A stretch of DNA of 64,000 nucleotides from Athripsodes cinereus (GCA_947579605.1 OX388316.1:14077290-14141289), one strand, 5' to 3'; positions 21,251-35,554 are shown, counted from the first letter of the stretch. The notes: generated by a model from the letters alone, not told the origin. Numbers and translations: made by a program.

Positions 21251-23464
21251 GTTCTATAAGTTAACCAGTATACCTACCAATTTTTTTTACAACTATGATA
21301 TTGTACATATGTATTATTTAATACATGTTTAAATACGATTGCACATAATTATGTGTAGCTCTAAATTGGACTTTTTGTTAACTTTATTACCTTACATGTA
21401 ATGAAAAAGCTATTATTCTACCCTGCATAACAAAATTTACCTATGACAAAATACCCAAATAATGATTAAAAACGTTTATATATGCCGAAAGTTTATCCAA
21501 TTATAATTGTTCCAGGGAAGAATAACATTTTATGATTTCAATTTGTAAGAATTTTGCATTATTCCGATGACTAAATATATGATATTAAAGGTCTTAGAAA
21601 ATCTTAATTCTATTCCTAAAACATCGTACAAATTGATATAAGAGAAAATATGTAAGTAAATAGTGCTAATTAGAAATATATACATAGTGTACGAACTCGT
21701 AACATTGCATATACTATAAATGTGATACGATCTTAACTAAACAGGTGAGTATAGGTAACGTCATAACATCAGAAACAAATTAAAAATAAATTTGGAAGAA
21801 CAAAAGAGAAAAAAAAACTAACTGCGTTTCGAAGTACGGACAAATCATAACATTCGACTAGTTCATTATATTCTTATCTATAGAAATTAATTGAATTTAT
21901 TTAAATTAATTAGTTTCCTTTATATTGCACCCATATATATTATTATTTAATTTTTGTCGTAGCTGTAGTAAATTATATGTATATCTATTTATATAATAAG
22001 TTACTATGCGATGTACCATTGTATAATAAACAAAACTGTAATCCCGTCTCCCTCTCTTTTTCAATAATAATTTTATTTAAAAACTGTTAAAATTCCAGAT
22101 TTTAAATACTATTGGCGATGTCAAAAACTACCTGAATCATTGTATTTTCCATTCTTCAAGCTGATGTGACTATAGAAAAACAAAAATAAAAAAATATTAG
22201 GTACCTAAACAATAATTTATTATTTCATCTTGAATTATGTTTATATTGTTTTATATTTCATGTTGGTATACAAAAAAAAACTAGATTCATAACCAATTGT
22301 TGACATGGGCGATTTCAAGCATGAATGATTTTGTTCGCTTAAAATTATAATAAATTGAGTATTGTTGAAAGGAATGACTTAATATAAACATATCTATCAA
22401 TAATTTGAATAAAGTACCTTTATATTCACATCGTTACAAGGTTGATTACCCAATACCCATGTAATTTACCTACCTATAGGTAAACTGTTGGTAATGAAGT
22501 CATCAAATACAATTAATCGATCCATTGTTTTACAACCATCATAACGATATGATGTAAGGTAATTACATATTTATTATAAAAGCATATTGCACAGCGAAAT
22601 GTGTATGGGGTAAGATACCAATTACCTAATCAGTATTATTTTATAACATGGGGTCAACTTTTGTAACAATAGTTTGGTGTTATGTGTTACAAAATATAAA
22701 AATATCTAAATTAATACATGTTTTCGTTCTTCTTCAGCCACTTTGGATCCGTTCTTGGACCTTTGGCTTTTCCATTGAATTAACATGCTTTTCTGTCTTG
22801 GCAACTTGAATCAACTCCTAAAAAAACTAAAATTTAAAAAAAAAATATTGTTTAAATGTATTTGCAAAAATATATTTGTATATGTATTGTTTAAATGTAT
22901 TTGCAAAAATATACAAAAACCCAGATATATCTGTATATAAAAAAAAATGTAATTATCCAAAAATATTTAATGTGTTTTTTTATAATACGAAAATAACACA
23001 GTGCATTGTAATATGTAGTTTTTATATTATATTTCGTACCGAACTTTTTTTTTTATTGTCTTCTATTTTAAAAATTCATTATTGTAAAATAAAATTAAAA
23101 AGCATTCCAAAGGGTTGCATGTCTCATTACGGAATACCAGACGTTTAAGTATGAAATAATATTTCAGTATTATGTGAGTAATCCATTTTTCAAAGCATTG
23201 AAATGATTGAGTATAAAATTGTATGTTAGTGAAAAGAATTTCTTAAGCACATTCGGGCGTTCTTACAAAATAAATGCAAACGTTATTAGACTTGGTTAAA
23301 TATATACGCATATAAAATTAGCACTGACTAAATGAAAAACTTTACTTACAAAACAATTTGTTATGTCTCGTTCCCTACACTAAAACCTAGCTCACAAAAC
23401 AATTATTTCTATAGTGTACCTATACATATTATCTATTCACCACACATCATAATTTTTTTATCTC
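21251..23464. other. AT-rich stretch, no gene seen
   Basis: Long homopolymer and TA-rich runs. The 90-codon frame at 22876-23148 has a composition expected for random AT-rich DNA (Ile/Lys/Tyr/Phe). A sharp non-random patch at 22735-22815 is discussed under rejected items. Confidence 0.45.
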
Positions 23465-23690
23465 ACTATACTATACCATCACAGCATATCCCATCAATGG
23501 GGTAGCCAGCAGACCACCTCCTTTTAATAAACATGCAAGCCGTCCTTTCCGTTCCAATATAAAATCAATACATTCAGGGGTGGAAAACCTCATCGCTGAA
23601 TTTCAGATGTAAAATTCTTTATTTTTTTCAGACACCTGCCTTTTACAGGACACTCGAAAACTTATGGAAAAGGGTTATTTTATCTTCTAA
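23465..23690 (-). repeat. Rep-A copy, near full length, minus strand
   Basis: One of the longest copies. On the minus strand it begins at TTTTCGAGTGTCCTGTAAAA and GGCAGGTGTCTG (about 23660), passes AATTCAGCGATGAGG, CCTGAATG and GGAAAGGACGGCTTGCATG, and ends GGGATATGCTGTGATGGTA followed by TAGTATAG (23468-23475). Confidence 0.8.
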
Positions 23691-26600
23691 TGTTATATTT
23701 GGTTCAATCCAATGATCGATTTTGTTTTATGGTCAGTGAATGCCTAAACATTTGAAATTTAAGTATAAACAATTTTAGTTAAACAAAAATTCGGAATAAA
23801 AAATAAGTTGTGAGTAAGATGTTTCTAAGTAAAGTCTTAAAGTCGGAATAGCAGTTATACATTGTTAATTTGTTACTATGCCTGATTGTGTGTATAAGTA
23901 TGTGGATGTTTTATTATAGGATGGAAATTCTAGATGTTAAATATATTTTGTGTGGGATGTTATTGTTGGGTGTGCGTTGTTTTTTCATTGATTTCTGTAA
24001 TAACATAAATTTGAATATCGGTATTTATACTGCAAAATAAAATAACAAAATTTATATCCGAAGATATCGGTTGGGAACCCTTCATTCGACGAATACTTAA
24101 CGGAGTGGAAAATTTCATTATTATGTTAGATATCAAACATCTCCTAGTGCGGAAATTAAAACAAAACTCTTCCGTAGGGGTTCGTGAACTCAAACAATCG
24201 GGGGTTAAATCACTTCGTGCGTGAATAATTTGTTTTATTTCACCTTTTACAATAATTCACTTAAAATTTCTTCTTGAAAATATAATTTTATTTTTTGAAA
24301 TACGTTTGCATATTTTAAATTCCTTCGACTAATTAAGATTTTTCCCTCCAACTCAGATGTATTTTAGTTTGTAGATTTATCAACCGTGGATTATCGACAA
24401 TCAAAAATGATTTTTATTAGTTTGCAACGTCATAAAATACTTATCTTCATCTCAAATGAAATATCCAAAATAGTCGACACCAAAAACTTATGTTGTAATT
24501 TGTTTTATTCCACTAAACGAAAGATGTCATTTGTTTTAATCCACTAGTCGAAGTTTCATGACAATAATAATATAAGTATAAGTAGATTGTGAAAGAAAAT
24601 CTGGTAATATTTAATTGAGTTATTCCCAACTTTTATCACAAATCCACATTTCTTCTTTTATTGCGTATTTTTTTCAACGGTCATTGTCACGTTTTTAATA
24701 AAAAAATATGTTGTTAAAAGTACTATTTTATTTGTTTTGTAATAATATGGATTTTTTAATCGAAGGACGCTACTTTATTTTGACAAATGTTATTAAGATA
24801 TAATAGATCCTTTAGTTACATTACCAACTATCAAGGATCAAGATAAACCTTTAAACTTTAATTCTATCACTTCACGTACATCTTAATATTTGTTAAACGT
24901 AATTTTCACCATTTTACCCTAAAAGGAAACATGAGAAAACTGTATATCTGTTACACAAGATATCGCTTAGTAGATTAATATTTTAAAAGCATCTATCGTG
25001 ATCTAAAATGCATAGAAAATTTATCATTCAAAAGATATATAGAGAAATCAGCAATGTTTTATAATACAGCTTCTCAAATATTTACTTCCTCGTTCTAAAT
25101 TATTATCAAGATTTATATTTTCTCTCTTATTATTTAGAAAACTCCCAATGGTTTTACAAATCATATTTCTCAGAAGTATTCCATGTATCTGTAATAATCA
25201 TTATAGTTGAACACTAACTTAATATACCGAGTGTACTTAGGTACATTATGAATTCAAGATAGTTTTCAAGATTCTCTATATTAAATTTTCACGCAATTGT
25301 CTTAGTCGATCATTATCTATGAAAGACACGTCGCCTTTACCGCAGACTTCGTACCTGTTCTAATAAAATTTCCATATGTAAAACTACGCAGGAACATCAT
25401 GTTTAATAATTGAATGCTCCGCGGAGAATACAAATGAAATTCACTGAAACTAATATCACCATACTACCACTGATAGTAATACATGTTATAAAATAGGTCA
25501 TATTATTATTTCCTATGAGAATTTCTTTAAACAAAATTATCTAGCGATATCTTTATATTTCTGGTTTCATTTAAATTATAACATTTTTCATAATTGAAAC
25601 CTTTTTAGAAACATATTGTGTAAAAATTTGTGCACCAATTATGAAATCTATAACTGTTTTTTTGTAATTTTCAATTTCATGACTAAATAAATTTGCATTT
25701 TACGTTGATAATAGAGTGAAGTCAACTCTTAGAAAAGACCAAATGCATTCATGCAAATACATCCTCTTCTGGCCACCAACAAGATAGCACACACCATTGC
25801 GAACGAAATACTATAAGGGCTACGCGACGTTTATCGAACAGGCCGCCTAAGAGGTGGAAGGATAGCTGGTATTCGGCGTCATCAGAGGAAGCCAATGTCG
25901 AACGATTAAATTTAATCATTAATCTTATATTAGCGAGAGAAAAAAGAACAAGACGAAATATTCTTCCTTTCAAAATTTAAATAAAATGGTCAGTAATACA
26001 TGATTCAATTCAAAACTTGTGGGAAGAAATTAAACCTCTCTATTATGATAGCCTTAGGTGGATGATAATAATAATATAACGAACAAGTGGTGGAATGTTC
26101 TTTATGTTACGAGTATCTAATTACCCAGGGGACATCAAACGGAGAAGGTATGTAGGTACATTATAATATCTTTATGCTCCAACTACTTATACACTCTTTC
26201 TAAGAATACTCTACTATGCAATTTTCTTTCACTCTCTGAAGATTTACCTACACGACCTATGATAATAATATCAAAGTAGTAGTGCTCCTCTTCGCGTTAC
26301 TTCATGCGTAAAATGCAAAAATATAATTAGGTTTGTAGTTTGTCCCGGCATGCTTTGTATCTAACCGAGTACTACCATCGCAACACAGGATTATTTTTTT
26401 ATAACGTTGAAAAAATATGGGTAGGTACAACGGCATGAGACACATTTTTAGAATGCAAGAATTACCTATTTAGTTGTTTTTACCGATCATTTTTTGTTCC
26501 AAGATGTAGGTACATGATATGTATATAAAAAAGCATTCACTTGAGTAATTCTAGTAAAAGTAAAAATACAAATTGCTTGCCTTGATAATTAGATAATCCA

Positions 26601-26827
26601 AAAAAGAAATTAAAATAAGACTCACGAAAAAATGTTTTATTTCCTAATTAAAGATTTTCTTTGAATCCCGGTAAATATAAATATGTTCATAACATGTATT
26701 TATGTTGGTAAGTGTTATAAATAACTACCTTTACAATTCACTCATTTTAGATATGTACCTTCTATTTTTATAGATTTATATACCTTCTGCAGCAAGAGTA
26801 GTTAAAAAAAAGCCTTTTATATAAAAT
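23691..26827. other. AT-rich stretch, no gene recognised
   Basis: Two overlapping open frames on opposite strands around 25742-25980 stand out only modestly. The plus frame includes RLSNRPPKRWKDSW, a pattern seen at LINE C-termini (RPPKRW), so it may be a decayed retroelement. A minus frame at 23960-24193 has no recognised features. Confidence 0.35.
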
Positions 26828-26930
26828 ATCTAGACTAAGACTGAGACTAGCAGAAAATAGGAAGGAATGGAGAAGAAAAATCAAATTCGTTGCAGACCAA
26901 TTCAATATATTCTAACTCACTATATATAAA
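26828..26930 (+). pseudogene. LINE-C extreme C-terminus
   Basis: Reads LAENRKEWRRKIKFVADQFN then a stop and TAACTCACTATATATAAAC. The copy at 60.75-60.83 kb has LAENGDEWRRKTKLVADQSN and TAACTCATTATATATAGA, so this is a short 5'-truncated insertion of the same family. Confidence 0.8.
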
Positions 26931-29900
26931 CTTAGATTTCACAAATAAAATAAATGCATATTTAATCAAAGATTTACACAGAATATTTTTAAAGGATGAA
27001 CTCGTAGTGACCTTAAACTTAATAATACATAGACATAAAAATATCTCCAAAAACTAGTTTGAAAATAGTATAAAGTGGCGCTCCTTTCTATACACAGGGA
27101 AAAATGTGAAATGTATGTGATATGAAGTTTTATGGCTATTCAATTTTTCTACAGATAAGGTTTCAAAAGCTAATAATGAAATGTGTAAAAGCGCATTAAT
27201 TTAGAATATGGATGTAATCTGTAAAAAGATTTATTACAGATATACTATGTAGATACTTTATATCGATAGAAAAAAATATGTTTCATATTTACAATGTTTT
27301 TAGGTACAAATTATTTTCCTCAATCAATATTTTAAATATTTATTCTGACATTGTCTAAAACATACTAACGTCTTATCGGTAATATCATAATTTGATATTC
27401 TTTTATGTGAATGAGTTCTAAAGAAAACAATAGCTAATTCTGTAAACAATCATAAATCAAAAATTACAATACCCAAGGCGTGGGCAGTCTCCATGAAGAT
27501 GTATGTAATAAATTTATAATGAAGATATTCCATATGTTCCATATATTCTTGATAAATTAGTAATAACGAATATCGTGCATTGATTTCAAACCCACTTTTG
27601 CTTAGGTTACAATCGTCAAGCTAACAAATTGAAGATATTTTTTCTTAAACTACATAAAATAACTACCAAAGTTTGACTGTTTGATCAAATTACTACTAGC
27701 TTAATAATGGTATAAATAAGCTGAGAGGACTGGAGCAGACATGCGGGAAAACTAGAGAACTGATTGTTTAATCAAAAGAATGGCAAGTCACGACCCTCAG
27801 ATTTGAGGTTAATGACTCAAAAAACATTAAACTGACTTCATACATGATATATTTGCATACTAAAAACAAATCGTCTATTGAAATTTTAAACAGACGTTAT
27901 TACATACACTTCACAAAGATTCAAATAAACGTTACAAAAAATATCTACGTAAATCACGGACTAGTAACACAATACAAATTTCACAAAAAAAAACAGGTTC
28001 CAAAATAATTAACAAGACAATAAACTTTTGTTTTTTAATTCTATAACATGTTAAAAATATTATATGTGAAAGCATTTTGAAGATATTTCAAAATTGCAGG
28101 AAGAGAAATTTTTATTATCCTCACATTTATACGTAGGTAACTATTGCACACCTTGTCATAAAAAGACCTCTACAATAATAAAACAATGAAACTCAATCAA
28201 CCCTAGTAAATATCTACTAAGACTATGTAATTTGACTGATATTATTTTGGACCCACAGTTCCATTAGACTCATTATCAATTTATTTTTCGTTTAAGTTTC
28301 TAGTCTAGATGTACAATGAGATGTTTTTTTCATCTCACAAGTGGTAAAATTCATATTATATTCGTTACGTAGTTACCTACATCATAAATGTTTCATCTGC
28401 TCTTACAGTAATAATAAAAATATAAGTAGGTACCTAATAATAATAATCGTTTCAGAGAATGGATGGTCTCGTGTGGGAGAAATCAAATGTAAAAAATAAT
28501 TCTGTGTGAAAGCTTTTTAAAGATTTAATATTATTGTCTCAGGCAGAGGAGCTTTTACTATTCAGTTTTTATTAGTACCTATACTAGCCATAACACCCGG
28601 CAGCTCTCTTTAAACTAATAACATTCTAATAATTGCTCTAAAATAATCACTTTAATTTGTTTATGCAAGTACTTCAATGAAATTTTTCGTATTATGATCA
28701 TACTTAAAAAGGACAAAAAAAAGCTTGCGTTGTCCATATAACATACATTATCAGAAGATGTAGTTTTTTTTTATATTTAAAAAAAACTTAATTAACTCAA
28801 ATGTACCGTGACCCACATCGAATTATATTATTGCACTGTCAAAGTGAAACAAATAGGTCAGCAACAGAATTAATTGAATCCAGAAGCTCTCCATTGAAAG
28901 TCCCAAGACTTATGCATTTGTTTACCGATCATTTTATGTAAAAATGGTCCTATTGATTTTACTTCTGTCTTTTACAAAAACTCGAGATGTTTTGTATCAT
29001 CGGGTAATCGACTAGGTACTTTGAATATTTGTACCTAAATTTTATAAAATATATTGGGAATCCATGGGTAAAATTGAAAAACACACGTAAATCTGAAGCA
29101 AGTTGTATAAGGAAATAAGTATCAATTCTATCGAGTAAAATGTATGTACACACGCACAAAATAATACACACACATTTTAAGATTATTTGTCACCAAGAAA
29201 GTTTGTCAACTTAAAAGCTGAAATAATATTTTTCTACAGCCGTAATGGAAAGTGATAAGTTTATAGAACTTATTAATGATGACAGTTTTGTAATTGTTTT
29301 TTCAGATATTCTCACTGAAGAACTTATATACCTACATATTCGAAAGATCTGAAACATTCAGAAGAATATCTTAATTCGTCATTACGCAGAATCGTCTTGT
29401 ATTACAATCATGTTAATATATCAACGAAAGTTGTTGGAACAGATACTTAAAAATTAAAATACATTAGACATTCTTTCAAAAACAAAATATCACCCAATTA
29501 GCGTTGGTACCTACTTATTCCATGGTGTTTCATTGTTTAAGCTCTTGTGTTTTCACATTATGAGAAAACATTTTGAGAATTTATGTACATATAAGAAATA
29601 TTATATGATATTATATAATTTTTCCATTAGCCATTTCAATACTTAGGATTCAAGAATTTCATTGGATGTAACCAAAATAGAAAAGTCAAAACGTTAAGTG
29701 GGATGTATATTTTAAACTGTTCACAAAAATCTTTAATTTGAAGTATAAACGCTTTCATTGGACGTTACTGAATATATTTTCTCTTTTTTAAAACAGCTTT
29801 TTTATTATTTTTTTTAAAAAATTAGAAAAGTAATAAAAAAACACGTGGTAAAAAAGTAATATGAGGTGACAAAGATATTAAAATTAAATCGTTACCCAAA

Positions 29901-31510
29901 TAACTGAAATAAAATCAATATTTTTTCAATACTTTCTACTTTTCAGTACCTTCACATACAAGATATGTATATTTTTGTCGTATAATTATAAAATGTAACA
30001 CATTTCAGTTCACACACTCTTAGAATAAACCAATAATATAACAATTGCGCCTGTTTTATTAATTACTTGTTCTGTTACTTTTTCCATAGTACTCAACACC
30101 TTACAGTAATTACGTTACGAGTAGTGTCTCCCCCTTTAAGATAACACTGTCTCACATCGACACCAAATAACTACTCTTAATATTGTAGTATGAATCTTCC
30201 ATTGCTTCTTGACAGAGAATGTCGAAATGTTAAAAAAATATTTTCTTTTAGGATGATCGTGATGATTTTTCCAGAGGTGGAAAAACTCATAAAAAAAATT
30301 AGAGCATGAAACTCAATAATATATCACAGAGATACTATCTCGAGCATGGATTTTATTTCGTTGAATCTCTTAAGAAACCCATCTTATATGTTTGATTAAA
30401 ATAATATGACAAACTTTTCATCTTCACGAATTATCTATGCATTATTTCCATGTATTAATGATGAAAATAATAGAAAAGAATTTTGTCGATACCATATTAT
30501 TACCACTATTCCACTCTTAGTTTCGACATTGGTCTGAAACATGTTTAAAGAACATTAAAATAACTCTTATTACATATACAGCTACTTTCTATTCTACTCA
30601 GTAAATAAGACAATATAAATTGTTTGTATAAATTAAAGTTTCAGTATTATGGAAAATTTCCCAGTAATTTCTCAATTCAGTTCTACCAATGAACATGAAA
30701 AATGACCTGACCATGAAATGAAGATCCGATATCTTGGTGATTAGATATAATCTACGATAGTATATTATCCTTGACATTAAAACGATAATAACTATCATTT
30801 TCTTCAATCCGTAGAATATTTTCATCAATCTCTCACCGTAGCAGTTACAGCACCAACAAGATGAAAATTTAAAATATTGATATAATAGAATGAAAACAGA
30901 TACTTTCTAAATATATATTTCAAGTTTTAGCCAATGCCTTCCAATTTTGGGATAGCTATATTATTTTTTCGGTATCTATTAGAGTCTTTCATAAACACTG
31001 TTGCACTCATTAGGGGACATGGTATGACACATAGATATATAAAGAAGGGATGAAAACCATAGACGGAGATTCTATTCTAAAAATACCTCTCAACATTTTC
31101 ATTTAATTTACAAAACATATTACGTCATTTGTGTAACTAAAATAATCTCCACCAAAAATAATAATGATGTGTTTTTCATATGTGTGATTGAAAAAATATA
31201 TCAATGTTTTCATAATATTAAAAATATTCCATCATCACAATTAGAAACACACATAAGGTTCGTTTAACAGACAACACTTTCATATTTTGTTAATTTTCTT
31301 ACAGTTTTCAAATTCTCATTTAAATTGCAGTTTATTGCAATCCATTATACACTAATAATCTAGGTTGTCCATAGCAAGAAGCAACTTCTAAATTATAAAA
31401 AATTTTACACAAAAAGATCATCGGAAAATGAATGCTATATAGAAGAGCGATGTATTTGGTTTTTAGATAAAACAAAAAACGTGATGTTAAAAATTAAATC
31501 GAGTATGGAG
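26931..31510. other. Long AT-rich, repeat-poor stretch, no gene seen
   Basis: About 4.6 kb without a recognisable transposon end, coding region or structured RNA. All frames are short and stop-rich. It could be intron or intergenic DNA; the sequence alone does not say. Confidence 0.45.
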
Positions 31511-31650
31511 ATCACGAGAAAACAAGAGAGAAATAAAAAGACCTCTTAAAAGATAAGCTAATGATATTTCACAGGTTATGGGAAAGTAGCGGGTCCGTGT
31601 TGCTCAGGATCAAAAAGCATGGAAAAGTTTTGAAAAAGTCTAGATCCAGT
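31511..31650 (+). pseudogene. LINE C-terminal fragment
   Basis: One plus frame reads RPLKR, stop, ANDISQVMGK, stop, RVRVAQDQKAWKSFEKV. This is the common LINE C-terminus GRPPKRWxDDI...W.R.AQDR..W..LEEA, with both conserved Trp codons that should follow KR and GK turned to stops. It is the only transposon remnant I could identify between 27 and 34 kb. Confidence 0.7.
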
Positions 31651-34304
31651 AGTGAAAATATGAGGGCTGGCAGTAAGTAATGTATTGGTATATTCAGTAT
31701 GTGATACAGTTCGAAAAAAATATTCCCAAATTTTCCTTCATTTTATTTCTTGTTAAGCAACAAACTGTGTTAGGTTACACGCTAAGTGGAAGAGTTTTCC
31801 ATAGAAAAGATGAAACTAGGTAACATCTCTCTAACGAGCAGCTCAACCAGCCACTTCAAAACCATCTCCTTATAATATAAGTTAAGGTTAACCATAATAA
31901 AAATTATAAGATGTCTTAACATTGTACGCTCTTATCACAGCGTTCTCAAAACCACAAGCTACCTATGTATGTATCAAAAAATTGTTTCATTAAAAAGAAT
32001 TTGATGAGAAAATTTTATTATTTTCTTATTGACACTGCTTTAACTGATATAATAATTATGTAATATTAAAATATTAAATGATTTAGAACTCTGTTTATCT
32101 AAATTTGATCAGAATATAAATAAATGCTTCAAACTTTTTACCATTTAACGTCACCTAGTCATTGGATTTTCAATATAAATTTTCAGAAAAAGTATATTAT
32201 ATTACGAGTATATTACTGGAGAATGTATCACAAATAGTGTGTTTTGCCATACTTATAACAAAAAGCCAAAACAATGCTATGGAAAAATTTCTATTATATA
32301 AGTTTGTAAGTCGTATTTCAAAATATCATTTATGAACTTTCATATTATGAAAAATTAGACCATTCGTTTATTTCGCTGATTTAAACATAATTTTCGTATT
32401 TCCTCTTCATGAAATAATTTCATCAATAATTAGTTTAGCTATGTTCAAACTCAATAATGATAGTGAAAAACAATAAAATAATAAATTTTAAATAATATAG
32501 CCTATTACGACTGAAAATAACAAACATTGAAAAATATTTCACATTACAATAAAATTTTACTCACATTAAAATGTGATACTTATTCCCAATATATTTTCGA
32601 TAAACTAAATTTTGTCGTCAGAGCGAAAGTCACTTAAAATAAATCAGCAAACCATGCTGCAACTCTTGGGGTTTATTTTATATCGTCTGACTAGTAAACC
32701 TTCCTTATAATTATTTTGACTATCGTTGGTTGGATCTACTGCTGCCATCATTCTCAAACATAATGAAAATATTAAGGGAGAGAAAGAAAGGCTGTATTTC
32801 AAGAATTTTATTTATCCATCAAAATTCAACGCCCTATACAATACGAGTATGTTCTGCATAACTCCATTTTAACACCATCATTTTCTCGACTACATCATTA
32901 GCTTTCGTTATTTTGTTTTAACTATATAGAAAATGAATAATCTAAAAGTTCACGACCCTCAGGCAAAAAGGTGATAAAATAATATAGAGTGGTCTAATCA
33001 GATAATTAATTACTGAGTAGGGTAATAAAATAATCACTTAGTCAACAACCAACACTGAGTTAGATCATTATCAGAAATTGAAATAAACAACATTTTATAA
33101 AATATGTTAAGTAACCACGTCACGAAACATTCAAAGTGTAATATTTACATTTTCATTGCGGTATATAATTCTTCTTCTGCAACCCCCCACCAATTTACAA
33201 GGCTTTAGATAATTAATATTATAATTAAAAATGACATAAACATCACAATTTATTAATTCCATAGACAATAACAGGTATGTTATATCATTATTGTATAAAT
33301 AAAATTTATTTATTAATAAATTTATTAACACACGCCGAGACCTTTTACATTTCAATGAAACAATTTAATGGACAGCATAACACAAACAGACGCAATAATC
33401 ACAAGTCAAGAATATATTTTGGTTTAAACACTGAGTAATCAAAGAATAAGAAACAACAGTCAATATAATAATGCAAAAGAGTAGAAATCAATTGAAAACA
33501 ATAGGTTTTAAATAATAAATATACTTCATTGATTATGTCAATATACATTAAAGGTATATTCGGCAATCATCCGGGATCTGGCATGATAGTAAAACTAGTT
33601 GAATATTATTCCACTATCCAGCAAGATAGTGATTTACGTTCCACTCACACAAGATTATTAATTAAATTATCAAAATGTTAATTTTAAACACAAATTTGTG
33701 ATTGGATTCAAAACTCATTGTCGATTGTAAATCAAAAAGTTGTCCCTCTCAATATAAAAAAATACACGCACATTTTGGTTTTTTATCAATCAAATTAAGC
33801 AATCAGACTGCTTATGCACTAATAAGTAAATAAATAAGATGTTGCATTTTCTAAGCAGTCAGATATGTTCCTAAATCTTTATACCAACTTATTAAAATTG
33901 GGATTGTTGAATGCTAAAATCATAATATAAGATCCTCATGCGCTAGAAAGATTCGAACAAAAATATTGTAATGAGTTCGGCCAAGTTTTGCAATTCGCGA
34001 CCACGACCGAATATCCGGCTGTTTTGTTAATATTTCTCCGGATATCATTTTTTCGGTATATATTCATTACGTAGGTATCTAATTTTACATCAGAAAAGTA
34101 ATAACGGGAGTAATGAATTTGTTTAATATGTATATGATTAATTTTGTACCCTATTATTTCATCGTTCCGCCTCGATACAACTTTTATTAAAGCTTTCCAT
34201 GTGAAATTTTATTTAGATTCATATGGAATTGTCATCAAATTAATCGATTAGCAATACATATGCCGAAAGATTCAAAAATACAAATGCTATTTTTTAAGTA
34301 ATAT
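31651..34304. other. AT-rich stretch, no gene seen
   Basis: Only short chance open frames. No repeats shared with other parts of the window were noticed. Confidence 0.45.
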
Positions 34305-34475
34305 CTGGTGGGATCTGCTACGTCAGCCGGGTCCACCGCCCACTGACGTGTTAGGGTCGGAGATGCCAATATTGGCTTAGTGGTACTTATAGTCCTGAGG
34401 GAATTTAAAAACTGTCATTTGTCATTAGCCCAAACGAATAAATAGGAGTCCTTGGACTCCAAAAATAGCCGGGAA
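34305..34475. other. GC-richer block, unidentified
   Basis: A sharply bounded patch with CTACGTCAGCCGGGTCCACC, CTGACGTGTTAGGGTCGG and TAGGAGTCCTTGGACTCC (the last a short perfect palindrome GGAGTCC/GGACTCC). It has no long open frame, no A/B boxes and no other copy in the window. It may be a repeat fragment or a regulatory block. Confidence 0.3.
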
Positions 34476-34645
34476 AAGAGGTTATTTAAACAATGCAATT
34501 TTTATTGTGTCCCATATCCAGTCTAATTTTTGTACGAATGTTAATTACGTGAATAATGTACCTATTTACATACCTACAAAAAGCTCATATCTATTAAATT
34601 ATTTATGGTTTCATATCATATTCGTGACAAACCTGATCTTTGTAT

Positions 34646-34913
34646 GTAAATTTAACACATGAAACTATCATATAATAAGGCTTAGAAAAGACAACGTCAC
34701 CTTACTTGAATGTGCCCTAGACGGGACTTGAACCCACGACCCACCCTAATCGCGAGGTGTGCTTTGTCAAATTAAGCTACCAGAAGACATGCTGAAGGCT
34801 TTGAAATTCTCTATTATAAACTACAATGACAGCTTCATGTGCAGGTATTGTTCAAGCATACCTAAGTATGAGCATTTCAAACTGGATGTGATAGTTTAAT
34901 GTGTTAAATTTAC
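34646..34913. repeat. 25 bp inverted repeat enclosing a tRNA-like SINE head
   Basis: 34646-34670 (GTAAATTTAACACATGAAAC...) and the reverse complement of 34889-34913 agree at 24 of 25 positions. The tRNA-like segment lies between them. This could be a terminal inverted repeat of a MITE that captured a SINE, or chance flanking by a duplicated sequence. Confidence 0.7.
34700..34800 (-). mobile_element. tRNA-derived SINE head or tRNA pseudogene
   Basis: On the minus strand an A-box-like TAGCTTAATTTG (34768-34779) and a perfect B-box GGTTCAAGTCC (34724-34734) are spaced as in a tRNA. The 5' segment GTCTTCTG does not pair with the 3' segment TCTAGGGCA, so there is no functional acceptor stem. The head differs from those at 11.4 and 19.6 kb, so this is a different tRNA-derived unit. 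Confidence 0.65.
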
Positions 34914-35554
34914 AGTTTATGAAACCTCATACAATGCTTAGTTGTAAAAAAATAAAATTAAAAAAAAAAAAACTGTTTTTTATAATTATTATTTAATTTT
35001 TAACCCAAGAAAATAAATAGTATTCTTTGATATAACAATATCAAAGATTAGCAATGCCAACCATATTATATACTGTTCAAATCAAACATTTTTTATTTTT
35101 CTTTTATGATGAGGAAATTCTCTACGCATTAAGTTTGGAAAATGATTGTCATATAATTATATGTAAGTAGATTAATATTCATTTCATTAGTTTAAATAAT
35201 TTTGCATAGGTACTTTCCTTATCTGAACCAATTTCATTATTGTTAATATTTTATCAGTGTATAATAAAGAACCTACTCAAAACCTAAATAAACGTCGTTT
35301 TATTCTATAGAACTCGATTATTTTTAGCTTGACAATTATTATTCTCAATAAAATATTACCACCGAGATATTATCTTCAATTTAAATTAATAAAAACACCC
35401 ACACCTTCAAACACAATATTGTTTTCATTAAAATTGATTGCTTACAAAATTACCTCACATTGCCACAGTAGATAGTAGCTTGAATAGATATTATAAAAGT
35501 ATATTATACGTCTTCTTATCTTAATCAGAGAATAAATATTTCAGTCAGTTCAAA
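34914..35554. other. AT-rich stretch, no gene seen
   Basis: Nothing recognised apart from A-rich runs near 34949-34972. Confidence 0.45.

Noticed and set aside
22735..22815. Minus strand resembles a splice acceptor followed by a short exon, with a frame containing RKA, NGKAKGP and DPKWL, faintly like ribosomal protein L29.
   Set aside because: The match is short, has an in-frame stop, and lacks the N-terminal motif of L29. It may be a decayed processed copy or chance; not enough to call.
23960..24193. 77-codon minus-strand open frame.
   Set aside because: No recognised domain, no upstream signals and composition as expected by chance.
25742..25980. Plus open frame with RPPKRWKDSW, possibly a LINE end.
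   Set aside because: Only one short motif fits and the rest does not follow any LINE C-terminus, so it is left unassigned.
34700..34800. Possible functional tRNA gene on the minus strand.
   Set aside because: A and B boxes are good but the acceptor stem does not pair and the flanks are repeat-like.
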